A DNA stretch of 64,000 nucleotides. Source: Sarcocystis neurona (Eukaryota > Apicomplexa > Conoidasida > Eucoccidiorida > Sarcocystidae). The notes beneath the pieces were generated by a model, which was not told where the DNA came from, did not search any database, and saw only the letters and a list, made by a program, of their open reading frames with translations. Shown here one piece after another: positions 1-11,740 of the stretch (the stretch's first letter is position 1; every line of letters starts with the position of its first letter). A program made the position numbers and the translations under genes. Location: contig KL647289.1 of NCBI GenBank assembly GCA_000727475.1, positions 8,174,629-8,238,628 of the forward strand. The letters are read 5' to 3'.

Positions 1-814
1 CTTTCAGCCTCTGGCACACATAGGTTGCTACTGTAGACATTCGGATTCTGTATTTGCACCATGCATGTGTACCCACAAAAATATACACGTACGGACATAG
101 ATGGACACAACTCCACATGCGTACGCGCGTCCCTACTCGTATGCTCTCTCCACACACGGTCACGAGAGCAGCAGATTCCGCTTGCTTTGTTGAAAACACT
201 TATGCGTGTTCTTGAATGCGGAATTTAAACGTGAACGGCGAGTGCGGCTCCTGCAGTACGTCTCCTATTCGATCTGGAACCACACACGAACGCACACACG
301 CACGCCGTACAGTAGGCAGACTGTTTTCTTTGCTTCTTCTCTAGCGTTGCTGCAACTTCCACCATGCCGCTCCCTCTACTTCAGTTGCCCGTCCCTCTCC
401 ATACGCGCACGTATGCATATATGCATTCAAGCAGTGCAAACTTCTCTTCTGCTTCCACATCAACAGGACCCACAGGGCTGCTCTTTTGAGTGTTATCTAT
501 TCGAGTAACGAGTCCGGCCAGCGGCGGCGGCAGGACTCTGCCGCGCACCCAAAAAGCGGAAAAAAACTCCCGATGCTACGGGTGCTGCTCATTACCAGTT
601 CTTTCTGTCTTTTTCTGCTTTTCAACAGGTGCAGATGTCTACGGCTGCCCGTTAAAAAAATCTCAACTCTGCTCTGCGGGGAAACACGCGATACTGCGAC
701 GGCTCCTGCTACTACCGCTCAATACCCTCCCGTCTCTCCTACAGCCACACTCCCAGTGTCCGCTCCCCAGACATTATCAGGCTTGTCGAGAACGGGAATG
801 GCTGCTGTCGCTGC
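1..814. other. 3' flank of the SR gene, no gene seen
   Basis: This stretch lies downstream of the stop codon of the SR-family gene. It has short CA-rich runs and several overlapping open frames on the plus strand, from about 206 onward. None of these has a protein-like composition or a plausible splice structure. It probably contains the SR gene's 3' UTR. I see no unambiguous polyadenylation signal. Confidence 0.5.
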
Positions 815-3800
815 TCACGTCTTCCGTTCCCTGAAGGCAGGCGGAGAGCGGCTTCTGCTGAGGGAGGTCGACCGTCGCCCTCTGTACGGGGAGAGACTCC
901 TGCGAAGCAGGCGGCGTTGGGAGACGCCAAAACACCAAAAGCAGCAGTAACACATCAACCGCGCGAGAAAGAGACGCATCAGCCCCGCCACGTAAGTCGC
1001 CAACAAACGGCCACACCGCTCAAACGCAGCTGCAGCCGCCGGAACAGCCTGCAGGATGCAGCGCAGTCCAGCCAGGCAAACGAGCAGCCGTCGCAGCAGC
1101 TGCATCACACCGGCAGTCAACAACAAACGGTGCGGCAGCGGCGGCACACATCAGCTCTCATCCAGACGCAATAAAAACGCGAACAGGTAAGACACACTTC
1201 CCCACCACCCACAACATGTACACGTCTTCCCTGTCTCCTTTCCCACGTGAAGTCTGCCGCTGCTCCACAGGCTCAGGCTTCGCCCTCAGGACACTCGCAA
1301 GTATACACGTGTGCACACAAATATGCAAATCCATGCCTAAATATGTACAGGCAAATCTCCACATGCTTACATAATTACTACCAGACTTCCCGCTGGCAAA
1401 GAAATTCGCCTGTAGGCCTACATCCCCATGTATGTACATTCGTAAGGATTACATTCTTGACTGCTTCAAGTGTCGCGCGAGCACCCACGTACACTCATCT
1501 ACACTACTACTTCAGCCGAAAACCAAGGGACGTTGCAGAGCAGCCGCAGGGCAGCAGCCACGCGCACCGCAACGGCAAAACACCAGAGAAACACCAGCCA
1601 GGCCCTGCTGCACGCACGGAGAGACCGGCCACAACAGCGCTAGAATGGGCAGCGCGCGCGAGAAAGCCGCTAGACAGAAACACAGAACAGCGTTAACGAG
1701 ACGCAGGAAATGGCAGCAGGTATGCAGAAGAAACCCTGGTAGCCAAGCAGGAAACACGCGGGAAGCAGAAGGGAGCGGCAAGTGCTAACCATCACGTCCG
1801 AAGGATCAGACGTCTCCGCCTCCGTCGCTTCGCAATGTGTGTGTAGACGTCTGCGTACCTACGTAGCACTGCGGGTGAATATCTATGTGTGCATCTCTTC
1901 GCCTAGGTACTTCTCCGGAGTTTATCACTTATCTGTAAACATCTTCGCTGCAGTTCTCTGCCGCAGTACTCTCTTCCGGTTCCTCGGCGTCTGCCATCCA
2001 GCACCACTCCTTTAGAAAACCGAACAAAGGCGTGAGGTGGCTGCTGTGTAGGGCGGGGTCGACACTACGAAGAATGCGCAATAAGAAATACCCGTTGCGA
2101 CAGCCAGGAAAAGAGAGTGGAGAAGATGACACAGGAAGGCATGCATACCTGTCAACAATATATGTCTCCGTATGTTTGTCTTTGTACACACCTCCACAAG
2201 TGGTTGTAAACACGTACACGATTATCTCTCGCACGTGTTGACGAATACATATATATATGTATATATGTAGAGAGAGAGACGTGCAGGTGTATTGACGGGT
2301 CTGAGCTACTGCCTGTGCCCCGCGACGATCAGCAGACACGCCAGGACACACGTATGCAATTTACACACGCGTCTGTACACATATGTGGATGAGGGAAGTG
2401 AACAGAGGCGTACGCGAGCCACAAATCCCGGTGGCTTCTGCCTAAACCTTTCGTCGCAGTACGGTATGGCTTGTACAGGGCACTCCTCCCAAATATCTTC
2501 TTCTTGCTCTGTGCTGCTGCCGTCTGCCGCTGCTGCCTTTCCCCGGCGGCTGACCTGTACACTACCGCTTCTGCTGGTGTCTCTCCTTACCGTCTGGACT
2601 TGCTGCTGCGGGGTCTGGCGCGTCTGTCGTCTCGGCTCAGAGACCTGTCTCTGTCTCGGGCGGGCAGCCAGGCGTCTCCTCCTCCTCCTTTGCCTCCGTG
2701 GGTCGGCCGCGCTCCTCCTGCTCCGCCTCCGTAGGCAGAGCCGCTGCTTCCACTGCCGCTGCGCCCGCGGCGCTGCTGCGGCCGATAGCGAAAAGAAGAC
2801 GGAGAACGCGAGGACGCCCAGCGCCTCCCAACACGCTCCCGGTGGCTGTTGCGCGGACCGTCGCGGTCGAACTCACCGCGCAGCTCTCGCCGTCGCTGGA
2901 AAATACATCGGAGTAAAAACACACAAACCACGGGTATTACGTACAAACACAAGAAAAGAGACAGGAGAAGCGGAAGGATACGCAGCATCGAAGCTTACGT
3001 ATATTCACAACACGCCCAGGCCACATACGTACGTGCACGTACGTGCGTGTACGCGTACATAGACACAGTACACACGTCCGTAAATACACGTATATATTGA
3101 GCTGCTTTCGAACAGCTACGTGTTCACGGAGACGTATACAGAGTGACACAAACACATACACAGAGACAATGCGATTCACTGGTAGACAGCTGCACATGCC
3201 ACCTTTAATATTCAGACAAAGAGAAACAAAAAGTATACTACAGGCAAATAGTCCCGCCCAGACACCCAGGAACACACCGCGGTAAAATACCTCAAGACAG
3301 TTACAGCAGTACACATATGTATGCGTTTGACTATATCAGTACACTCGCGAGAATGAAGACGGACTCAGACGCCAACGAAGCGACACGTACAGGCACCGCC
3401 TGTGCAGACGCTTCTTTTCGCTTCGTAGAGACGTAGGAGGAGGCCACACGTATGTGCAGTTCAATGGATAGTCAGGCATGCGTCTGCTCTGTGTGTGCGA
3501 AAATGTACGGCATGTATCCACACATAGACGCATACACACATGTATGTATGCACACAAAGACGTACACATACACACACATACCTTTACACGCATACATATT
3601 TACACACACACACACACATCTCCGTAGATGTTACATGTATATGCCTCGTTGCTGTCAACATTCCTCCTGCTGCCGCTGTGGGATGGTCCGTGCTACGAGC
3701 GAGCCTCAAACGGCAATGTCCCTCTACCAGTGTGGCGTCTTCTTCTGTTCTCGCAGCATCGCTGTTTTCGTTCTTTTGCTGCTGCACCTGCAGCCGTTCA

Positions 3801-6800
3801 GCCTGCGGATTTCCCGTACTGCTGGCGCTGAGTTGTACATACACATATACATGCATATACGTATAAATCCATACGCGTGACAATGTCTTCTTATGGAGTG
3901 TGCCAGGCGACGGCCCCCCGTAGCATAGGCCACCCGTATGCTATACACGTATGTGTAAGCCTACACATACATGTAGAAAGATGAATGTAGCATTTTACGT
4001 ACAGAAAGAGACGAAGGCACGACGCATCCGCCGATGCGTAAACCGCACTTTCCTTCGACCAAAAAAAGGGAAGACCCCTTCCTGGTGAGAAAAGGTGTGG
4101 AGGAGCGGTCCAAAGACGCAGATAATGACCCACCACGCGTATACATATATACTCACGCCATCACTCTCTACAGTACACATACGGACAACATATAAACACG
4201 TATACAAACGTATACACATATGTATGTCCTACAGACGAGGACACACATACAGAGACAGACCCCAGCGCGCATAGACAACGACGACGCTAGTCTGTGCGAA
4301 TCTTGGACTCCCTAATAGGACTAGAGCTGTGATCCCTCCTGATGCCGTTGCACACCCTCGCGGCCCCTTCAGCATGGGAGCCTCGGCAGAACTCAGCTTG
4401 GGATCTACTAGTTGCTCTGGGACTCGAGGCGCCAGAAGCACAAAAGACGCATATTTCGTCGGCCTTCTGCGTCACACCGCTCTGAATGCAGACTGAAAGA
4501 AATTCAGCGGGGACGACACCAAGCCAGCAGCACATCACTACACGGTTTGGCACCTGTACGAGACCTCCCAGACCACTCCGTCAGGTCCTACCCGCACCCG
4601 CTGTCTGTCTCTCTTCGCCTTCGTAGAAAGACCTACCATCTGAACGGGGTCGGATCGGCCTTTTTTCGCAATGGTCACGTGGATGGTGGAGCCGTGGAGG
4701 ACGGTGTTGTGCATGGCGTACATCGCGTCGTAAGCGTCTTTGCTGCTTTCAAATTCAACAAAGCCAAAGCCCCTTGGCTCCCCGGTGTGGAAGTCTAAGG
4801 GCAGGTATACGTCCCGGATGGGGCCAAATTCGCTGAAGGCCATGCGGACGTCCTGCCCGGTTACCCCACCAGAACACACGCACACGCCGGCACAGATAAA
4901 ACTGCACACACACGTCTGCAGAGAACTGACCAACAACCACCCACACATGCATACACACACACGTACATGAGGCATCCACGAACGCACACACGCACACACA
5001 TGTGGAAGTCTAAATAAGCAGACATATGCATCGATACGCAAAAATACGTGTCCACACAGAGAGAGACGTACACACATACACACATACATACATAAGTACG
5101 TACATACACTCACACAGGACAGGAGAAATTAAATCCACCAGGGTAAGTGCGCACACACGAAGTACATGCGGATCAGAGGAGGACGCACACAAAGACGAAG
5201 ACACACACAGTGAGAGAGAGACTGGCTGGCCGGCAGGCCAGCACACACGAAGCGACACACGTGCTGCGGTACGTGGGTGCACGTCCTGTCGTGACGGCAA
5301 GGTCACGGAGGGGCCAGGAACACAGAAATGCAGCGTCTAATCCCTACATACGTAAACGTGTGTGTGTGTGTGTGGATTCGTATAGACACAAGGACAGAGA
5401 GATAGAAAGGTAGGGAGAGGGACCTGTTCGCGTACACACACATATACATGAAGGTGGCTGGTTTTGATCGCCGAACGCAACACGAGCGCGCACATGTCTG
5501 CGTCTGGGACATACGGGCGTCCTGCATGCGTGTGTACCGTAGCAGCCTCCCCGTATGCACGTATGTATTAAATTCGGACATATATAGACGCGTGTCCAGG
5601 ACTGTCGTGACTGCGGCCCCAGGCAACGGCGGGGGGCTGGGTACACACACGCAGAAGGCTGAGTAAAAAGTGCCTTTGAATCCTCACTCTACAACACCAG
5701 ATCAACAGGAGCACACACGTCCGTACACAGGTGCACCTATACATACATATACGTACCTATACGCATAAACCGCACACACGGATATACCTACATATGCCTC
5801 TCACACGCCCACTGCAGCTTCCGTGTGAACACACGGCCACCGCTGCCGGCGTGTTCGAAAGTAAGTTATATCCTTCTATCGTTCCATACCGATAGGCAGG
5901 TGCAGCCGTGGCTAGTCACCTGCGTTGCAGTGTACTACACGTGCATATACCCACAAAGCTTATCTGTAGACCAACACATCTATTTCAAGCGAAAATCTAG
6001 GTGTACAAACATATCCACACACACACAAAGATTTCTACAGTGAGTGTGGAGATTATTCGTACACACGTCGGTGGGTTTATGTACATACAAATACACCTAC
6101 ATATACACATATATATATGTAAAGGGACAGACATCGGTAGCAGTCCACTTTTTGGTGGGCATATATAAGTCTGGACTTGGGGACGGATGCTCGAAGAGGC
6201 GTGCATGAAAGAGGGAGATGCGCGAAGTCATTGCTGTCAAAAGAGAAAAGCAGCACGTCCTGCATGCACGGGACAACGTTTTCAGCACGCACCCGCATGC
6301 TGTGTCTTCTGGCAAGGATGAGGAGCCATACATATATATGCACGTACTTTATGAAGGGACATATGCAGACCTGTGTGCATGTGCGCACATGTATGTGTAT
6401 GCTTCGATAGAAACTTTCGTGCTTGGAAATATATATGTAAACGTCCATATCTGTTAAACCCGTACGCCTATATAGAGAGAGAGGGAGGGAACTTGCAATG
6501 GATACACACTAACGTATGTAGGCGCCATCAGATGACTCTCCACAGAGAAGACGAAAAATAGGGAGATTACTCTGTGGCAAAACGCCTCTTTTCTTGTGTA
6601 GCTCCCCTGCAGATCTACCCGCCCGCAGCAGGCGCGAGGGGTGACCAGGCGAACACGCGCGATCCAGGAATACGTGAACGCGCAGACACATACACACACA
6701 TCTCTAGAGAGCTGCATATACATACATGCATACATACACACATAAAATTTGGGTGATATGCATGCAGGGGAAGAAAAAACCGAAAACAGACACACACACG

Positions 6801-8444
6801 CACACACACATACATACACCTACACCTACAACTACCTATACATATACTCTTTTGGGTACGTATGCAGATCAAGAAAAACCTAGAGCCAGGACTCTACCAG
6901 TGTGTAGGCAGAAACGCCTGAATAGCTGTGGACCACCGTGCCGACATGACGTGCAAATGTACGCACGTGTTCGTAATACTCGCCGCTTACGAGGTCTACA
7001 ATCTGCACGTGGCCCTTACGTGCAAGAGCACACAAGTATATTCTAGACATACATACACGTATACAGAACGAGAGACAGAGGGAAAAGTAAGTGTCACAGA
7101 AACGGAGATGTCTATGCATATACGGCGACTTGCACGAGTAAGCATGTAGATACAACCACGTACGCATAGTTGTACAAGTACAGGTAAGGAGCACGCATAC
7201 ACACAGATACAGACGTATACACATATTCATCTATGTACAGGTGTACGTTTATTTGGGTGGGATGCACACATAGGAGACGAGATTAAATATCCATATGTCC
7301 ATATATATGTATATGTTGTTGCTTGTAGACATATCCAACAAGCACACACAGCGCATTCGTCAACATGATCTCGAAAAGATGATGTGCTGCAGACGTTGCA
7401 AGTGTGAATACGGAAAGAAAAACTGCGCGCGCGCAGTCCCGAGAGGCAGCCCGAAGAGAAGAAAGTTCTCCCCAGAATTCCACACATACACACGAATACA
7501 CACAAACACAAAGACGCGGGAACACGGACGCGCACACAGACACCCACAACTGCCCGTGTACACTTACACTTCTGTATATCTCTTTATACACACATAGAAG
7601 AACACGAGTGGCAAAGACAGAGGCAAAAACATTCTTAGGCGCTGCCAGGTGTGGGCAGACAGACATTCTACATACATTTACATATATATACGCGTCACGT
7701 GGACTACGTATACTTATCGGCTGCTCTCTTCACGTATCTATACAGACACCGTCCCGGGTAAGACTGATGCACGGGTCGCACTGCAGCACAGGTCGTAGAC
7801 ACACCCACACCCGCACACACTACGTCTATGCAGATGCCGGTATGTACGACGCGATCTACACATACACGGATATTTCTGCATAGATTAAGCAGGTGCTCCG
7901 CCAGGGGCAGAGCGCATGAGTCTCCGGGTGTGCGTGAGTAGGTGCACGTGCATCCTCGCACGCGTAGACATTTGCCACGTGCAGGCCAGGAGTGGCTCTG
8001 TCTCCCCACCCACACACGTCGTAGCACGCCCCAAGCGCGTGTGTGTGTTCTTCCGCCACACTACAATTCCGTACACATCTCTGAAGAATATTTCCACTTC
8101 CCTTCAAAAGCATTGCCTCTTTTCTTCTTTTTCGCGGGGCCCGACCACCAAACGTCTTCCGTGCCTCTGCAGAGACTCCTGCACGCGGACGTGTAATACA
8201 GACGTGTGTGTGCGCGCATGGCCGCAGCACTTTGTGTTGAAGACAGAGCTGGTGCAGGTCCACGAGAAAGAACATACGAAGAACTCACAAGAAGAAAATG
8301 AGGGACAGAGATGCAAACGACATCAAAGAAGATAGCGAGACCTACGTCGGGACTGGAGTGAAAATTCAGGTTGCGCACGAGGAGCGACACCCGAGGTCGC
8401 TGTCCCCCACCTCCTCCTCCTCCGTCATGCGCCTGGCTTTCCAT
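815..8444 (-). CDS. SR-family splicing factor, one RRM plus RS tail (4 exons)
   Basis: Spliced model: 8346-8444, 4637-4852, 2591-2895 and 815-899, totalling 705 nt and 234 residues. The RRM covers about residues 19-97. RNP2 is LLVRNL (21-26), at the end of exon 1, and RNP1 is RGFGFVEF (60-67), in exon 2. The splice between SSPD and DVRM is phase 0 and restores the exact RRM spacing seen in SRSF10 and plant SCL proteins, including the family-like stretch FGPIRDVYLPLDF. Exons 3 and 4 give an Arg/Ser/Gly-rich tail ending in SLSRSRSPPAFRERKT. Exon 3 ends on a phase 2 donor (CG, then GTAAGG) and exon 4 starts after CGCAG. Known SR proteins bind exonic enhancers and recruit U1 and U2AF in nuclear speckles; that role is inferred. 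The start ATG at 8442-8444 is the one nearest the RRM. An alternative exon 2 donor 30 nt downstream of the chosen one is also in phase. Confidence 0.85.
900..2590 (-). other. SR gene intron 3 (1,691 nt)
   Basis: The donor is GTAAGG and the acceptor is CTTCGCAG. The intron is phase 2 and joins two Arg/Ser-rich coding pieces. The content is CA-rich microsatellite with no convincing nested gene. Confidence 0.7.
2896..4636 (-). other. SR gene intron 2 (1,741 nt)
   Basis: The donor is GTAGGT directly after the codons for Gln-Met, and the acceptor is TTTTCCAG. The intron is phase 0. It holds CA-repeat runs (about 3540-3625). A modestly protein-like minus-strand frame lies at about 4230-4550. That frame could be an alternative or poison exon, but it has no clear splice pair. 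Confidence 0.7.
4853..8345 (-). other. SR gene intron 1 (3,493 nt)
   Basis: The donor GTAGGT follows SSPD and the acceptor ACCGGGCAG precedes DVRM. The intron is phase 0 and splits the RRM between its first strand and first helix. It contains several GT/CA microsatellites, for example around 5358-5374 and 6790-6815, and no supported gene. Confidence 0.75.
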
Positions 8445-10371
8445 GTTTCCTGCTCTTTCCTGTCTTTTCCGCGCGTATTCTTCCTTTTTTTCTTCTCTCC
8501 CCAGTCGCGCAGATATACGCATATACACATATATATAGGGCCTTCTCCGCTGGTTTCTCTTCTCGACTAACACTCGAAGGGATTCTTCTGTCTCACACTG
8601 CCTAGTTAGTCACCTCCCCAGCGACTGTCTTGCTTTTTCTCTGTCCGTTCTATTCTTCACAAGAGTACCCGGATCCTCGCAGCAGCAGATTGACGTGCAT
8701 ATACACAGAACCTCAGGAGACACATATGTGTGTAACTCGTGAGAGAAGGCAGAGGTGGAAAACGTGTTGCTGTCCTCACCAACGTAGCAGACAAACACAT
8801 ATGGAGGACAGCGCAGGAAAACACGGGGACAGCGGGAGAGATGTGGCGCCCCACGGGAAAAGAACAATGAAAACGGGGAAAACAGAACTTCACTAGGGAT
8901 ACCCAGACCGTTAGGACAGGACGTCTGGACCGCGCTTTCTTGGCAACGTACACAAAAAAAGCGGCACTGCCACGCTACAAAAATGCCCACTCCTTCCCTT
9001 TTCCATACATCTTCAAAACAACTACAAGACGCGAATATTTTGAACTCATTCCTTCCCAACACATCTATCTACAAAAGGCAGACAGTAATATCTACAAACG
9101 TGCGTGCGCGTACTTACGGAGAGATACACCCAGACAAGCTTATACACATACATCCAGAGCTCCGCAAATGTCTCACAAACGCCGTGCCTTGCTGTTTCCT
9201 CCCACACACATCTGCAGAGGTGCGAAGGCGGACACGAAGGTAGACTGGCAGGTGTACATGTATATATCGGTATCCCTGTTGTACACATATCCGTGCATAT
9301 TGTCAGGTCCCCCGACCCTTTGAAGATGGACGTAAATTTCTTGGTGGCGGAAAAAAAGTAGTCAAGAGTTCCCCTATCTGGTTCCACCTGTACAAATCCT
9401 TTTTACACGTGTACACACGCAGGTCATCCAAGTCTCATACGCACACATATAGTATCCCCCAAGCACCTACGCATATACACGTATATTCTTTTCCTTTGTG
9501 ACCACACCCACCTATATAATCTAGACACACATCTACCGTAACGGTAACATAAACGCGTTCCTTGAGACAAAAACATCAGCAGCTGGTTGCTGAGATCCAC
9601 GAAGAAGTAATGAAGCCAGACGCAGACACACGCATGCACCCCACATCTGTCCACGCACTTTCGTGTGTACGTCACCAAGTGTCTGTACACTGGAAAGCGC
9701 GGAAGGAGGCGACGCGGTGTGTGGAGAACGGTGACGACGACAAGTGTCGCGTCAAAAATGAGAAACGGGAGAAGAAGGGGATACGAAAGGATAAAGACAG
9801 AGCAGTCGAAGAGAGAAAAAGTGACTAAGACTGGCGGAGTCAGGAATTTCAAACAAAAGAGGAAGAGGCGAACAAGGAGAAATTCTGTTGTACCAAAGAA
9901 GAAGAGGGGCAGATGAAGTCCTCAGAAACGCCAGAGAAAAACAAAAAACAGCGGGACGTTCTTGCAACTGCTGCCTGATGTATCACCGGTTCAAAACTTT
10001 AGACGGAGAAAGACGAGAGAGTCAACAAGAAGCGGGGAAAAACGAAGCACGGGTCGGGCTAAGAAACGCCGCTGAGGACGCATAACTACCAGAATCGAAG
10101 AAACACAGATATGAGACGTCATACAGAAGATTCTTTCGTCACACACAGCCTCGACAAAAAACAAAATGATAGCATCTCAAAGGAGATCGAATGTCGGCGG
10201 AAACGAAGAAGAAACGCAGCAGCGAGGAGACGACAAACAATGAGAGAGGAATTCTTTTTATTGCCCTCAAATAGTTCTTCCTTTTGAGAAGAAAGATATT
10301 CTCAAGGCCACTCACTGCTAAGAAGATGTACTACTAAGACGCGTCCACCCTCTGCTATGGCGCCGACAAAT
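8445..10371. other. Upstream region of the SR gene, no gene seen
   Basis: This interval should hold the SR gene's promoter and 5' UTR and the 3' flank of the next minus-strand gene. Pyrimidine-rich and purine-rich patches and TA runs are present. I recognise no promoter motif and no coding sequence. Confidence 0.4.
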
Positions 10372-11219
10372 TCAAGTCCCTCTAGTGCACGCGTTCGGTG
10401 ACAAAGTTCCCCCCCCAAAAATTCTCCTCCCTTCATCGTCTCGCCGTCCGGTCACAAAGACAAAAGCAAACACACGCGTGTCTCGTGTGTCGCTTGGAGC
10501 CTTATTATCGGCTGCGGCCTGTGTCTGTCTACGCACGGCGTCGCAGACCACAAGTGTCGCATATGTATGGCTGCTGAAAAAGTGGTGAATTTTTTCCGCC
10601 GCTGAAGCTCGGGTAATGAGCTGGAAAATGGACAACTCCTTCGCTTTTTGTTTGAACTTTTCAGTCAGTACTTTCTGTCGACTTGAGAAAAAGAGAGAGA
10701 CGTGCAAAACCCAGCTGTCTGCTTTTTTGGGCTCGCATTAAGCGAATGCCGTCTCGTCTCCTCGCCACGCAGTGGCGGGATCTACCGGGGAAGACACTGC
10801 CTGCTACGCCAGCGCACACACGCGGCGCCCACCTCGTCCTTCCCACAACGGGATGGAGAACGTGCGTGTTTCCCGGTTTTCTTCTGGCGTTCTTCACGTG
10901 CAACACTCTTTCTTTCTAGGTACGTTTCATCGTCTATCTTGTCCGCTGCCTTGTCGGTAAGCTTGCCCAGAAAGAGAGAGCGACATACAGACACACAAAA
11001 ACACATCCACACGTATTCACGTATATACACACGGAGACACACGTGGGCGTCCCCCTTCCCAATATTTTTCTTCACGTTTCTTCTCAGTCCTCTTCTTCTT
11101 CTCTTTTCTTCTATATATACGTTCCGGCGAAGGCGGCCGTGTCTGCTTTGACTTTTTCCACAACACCTACGCAGTTCTCTCTCCCTCTCAAGAAAGCACT
11201 CTCCCAAGAGACACTCCAC
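10372..11219 (-). CDS. Hypothetical protein, C-terminal exons
   Basis: The last exon is 10372-10681 and the preceding exon is 10786-11219, whose 5' limit is provisional. The 104-nt intron between them starts GTAGAT and ends in a strong pyrimidine tract plus CTCAAG. The phase 2 splice completes an Arg codon. The spliced frame reads through charged helical stretches (for example DKAADKIDDETYLERK) into KVLTEKFKQKAKELSIFQL and then a hydrophobic FAFVFVTG. I recognise no domain. There is no Met at the 5' end, so at least one upstream exon is missing. Candidates are protein-like minus-strand frames at 11540-11740 (acidic, containing FEEEQDELQHFLDQE) and perhaps 12357-12842. The middle of the 10786-11219 frame is GT-repeat-rich and could hide another small intron. 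Confidence 0.5.
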
Positions 11220-11539
11220 AGAAAAGGAAAATCAACAAAATGAGAAAGAAGGAGAAAACGAGTTGCGTGGAGAGATCTGCAGGGAGCGTCGGAGTTAAAA
11301 AGGTCGACTAGTTTTGGTTGTGGAAAACTGGCGTCAGCAGGCAGTGCGCCTTTTTATCTTAACGCGAGTGGAGGAAAAATCGCCAGGTGTACGTACACCT
11401 CACGAAAACTCACTCGGGTCACGTAGACGCCCTGCGCTTCCACTGCCGACACTCCTCGCCTCAGCAACTCTACACAGAATAGAAAGTCGTGTTGTGTCCA
11501 CCACCTCTCTTTTCTTCTTATCCGCACGAAAACATTGCT

Positions 11540-11740
11540 TTACAAACTACTTCCTTTTAACAGACTACCCCCCACTCCTGTCTGCTTCAAACAAAGAAGT
11601 CTTCTTGACTCGTACGAGACGACGTCGTTCCGTCTACTGCTCCATCTCCTCTCCTGATCCAAGAAGTGCTGCAGTTCATCTTGCTCCTCTTCAAAAGAAG
11701 AGCTCGCTGCTTTTCGGTTCCGCAGAGAAGACAAACACAA
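11540..11740 (-). CDS. Candidate upstream exon of the hypothetical gene
   Basis: This minus-strand frame contains SFEEEQDELQHFLDQERRW, which looks like a charged helix. A pyrimidine-rich acceptor ending in AAAAGCAG lies just upstream of it. A possible phase 1 donor (GTAGTC) follows. The join to the exon at 11219 and below could not be fixed. Plus-strand frames at 11314-12027 and 11987-12571 overlap this piece and are probably shadows. Confidence 0.25.
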   Translation of the reverse strand: MCLSSLRNRKAASSSFEEEQDELQHFLDQERRWSSRRNDVVSYESRRLLCLKQTGVGGSLLKGSSL

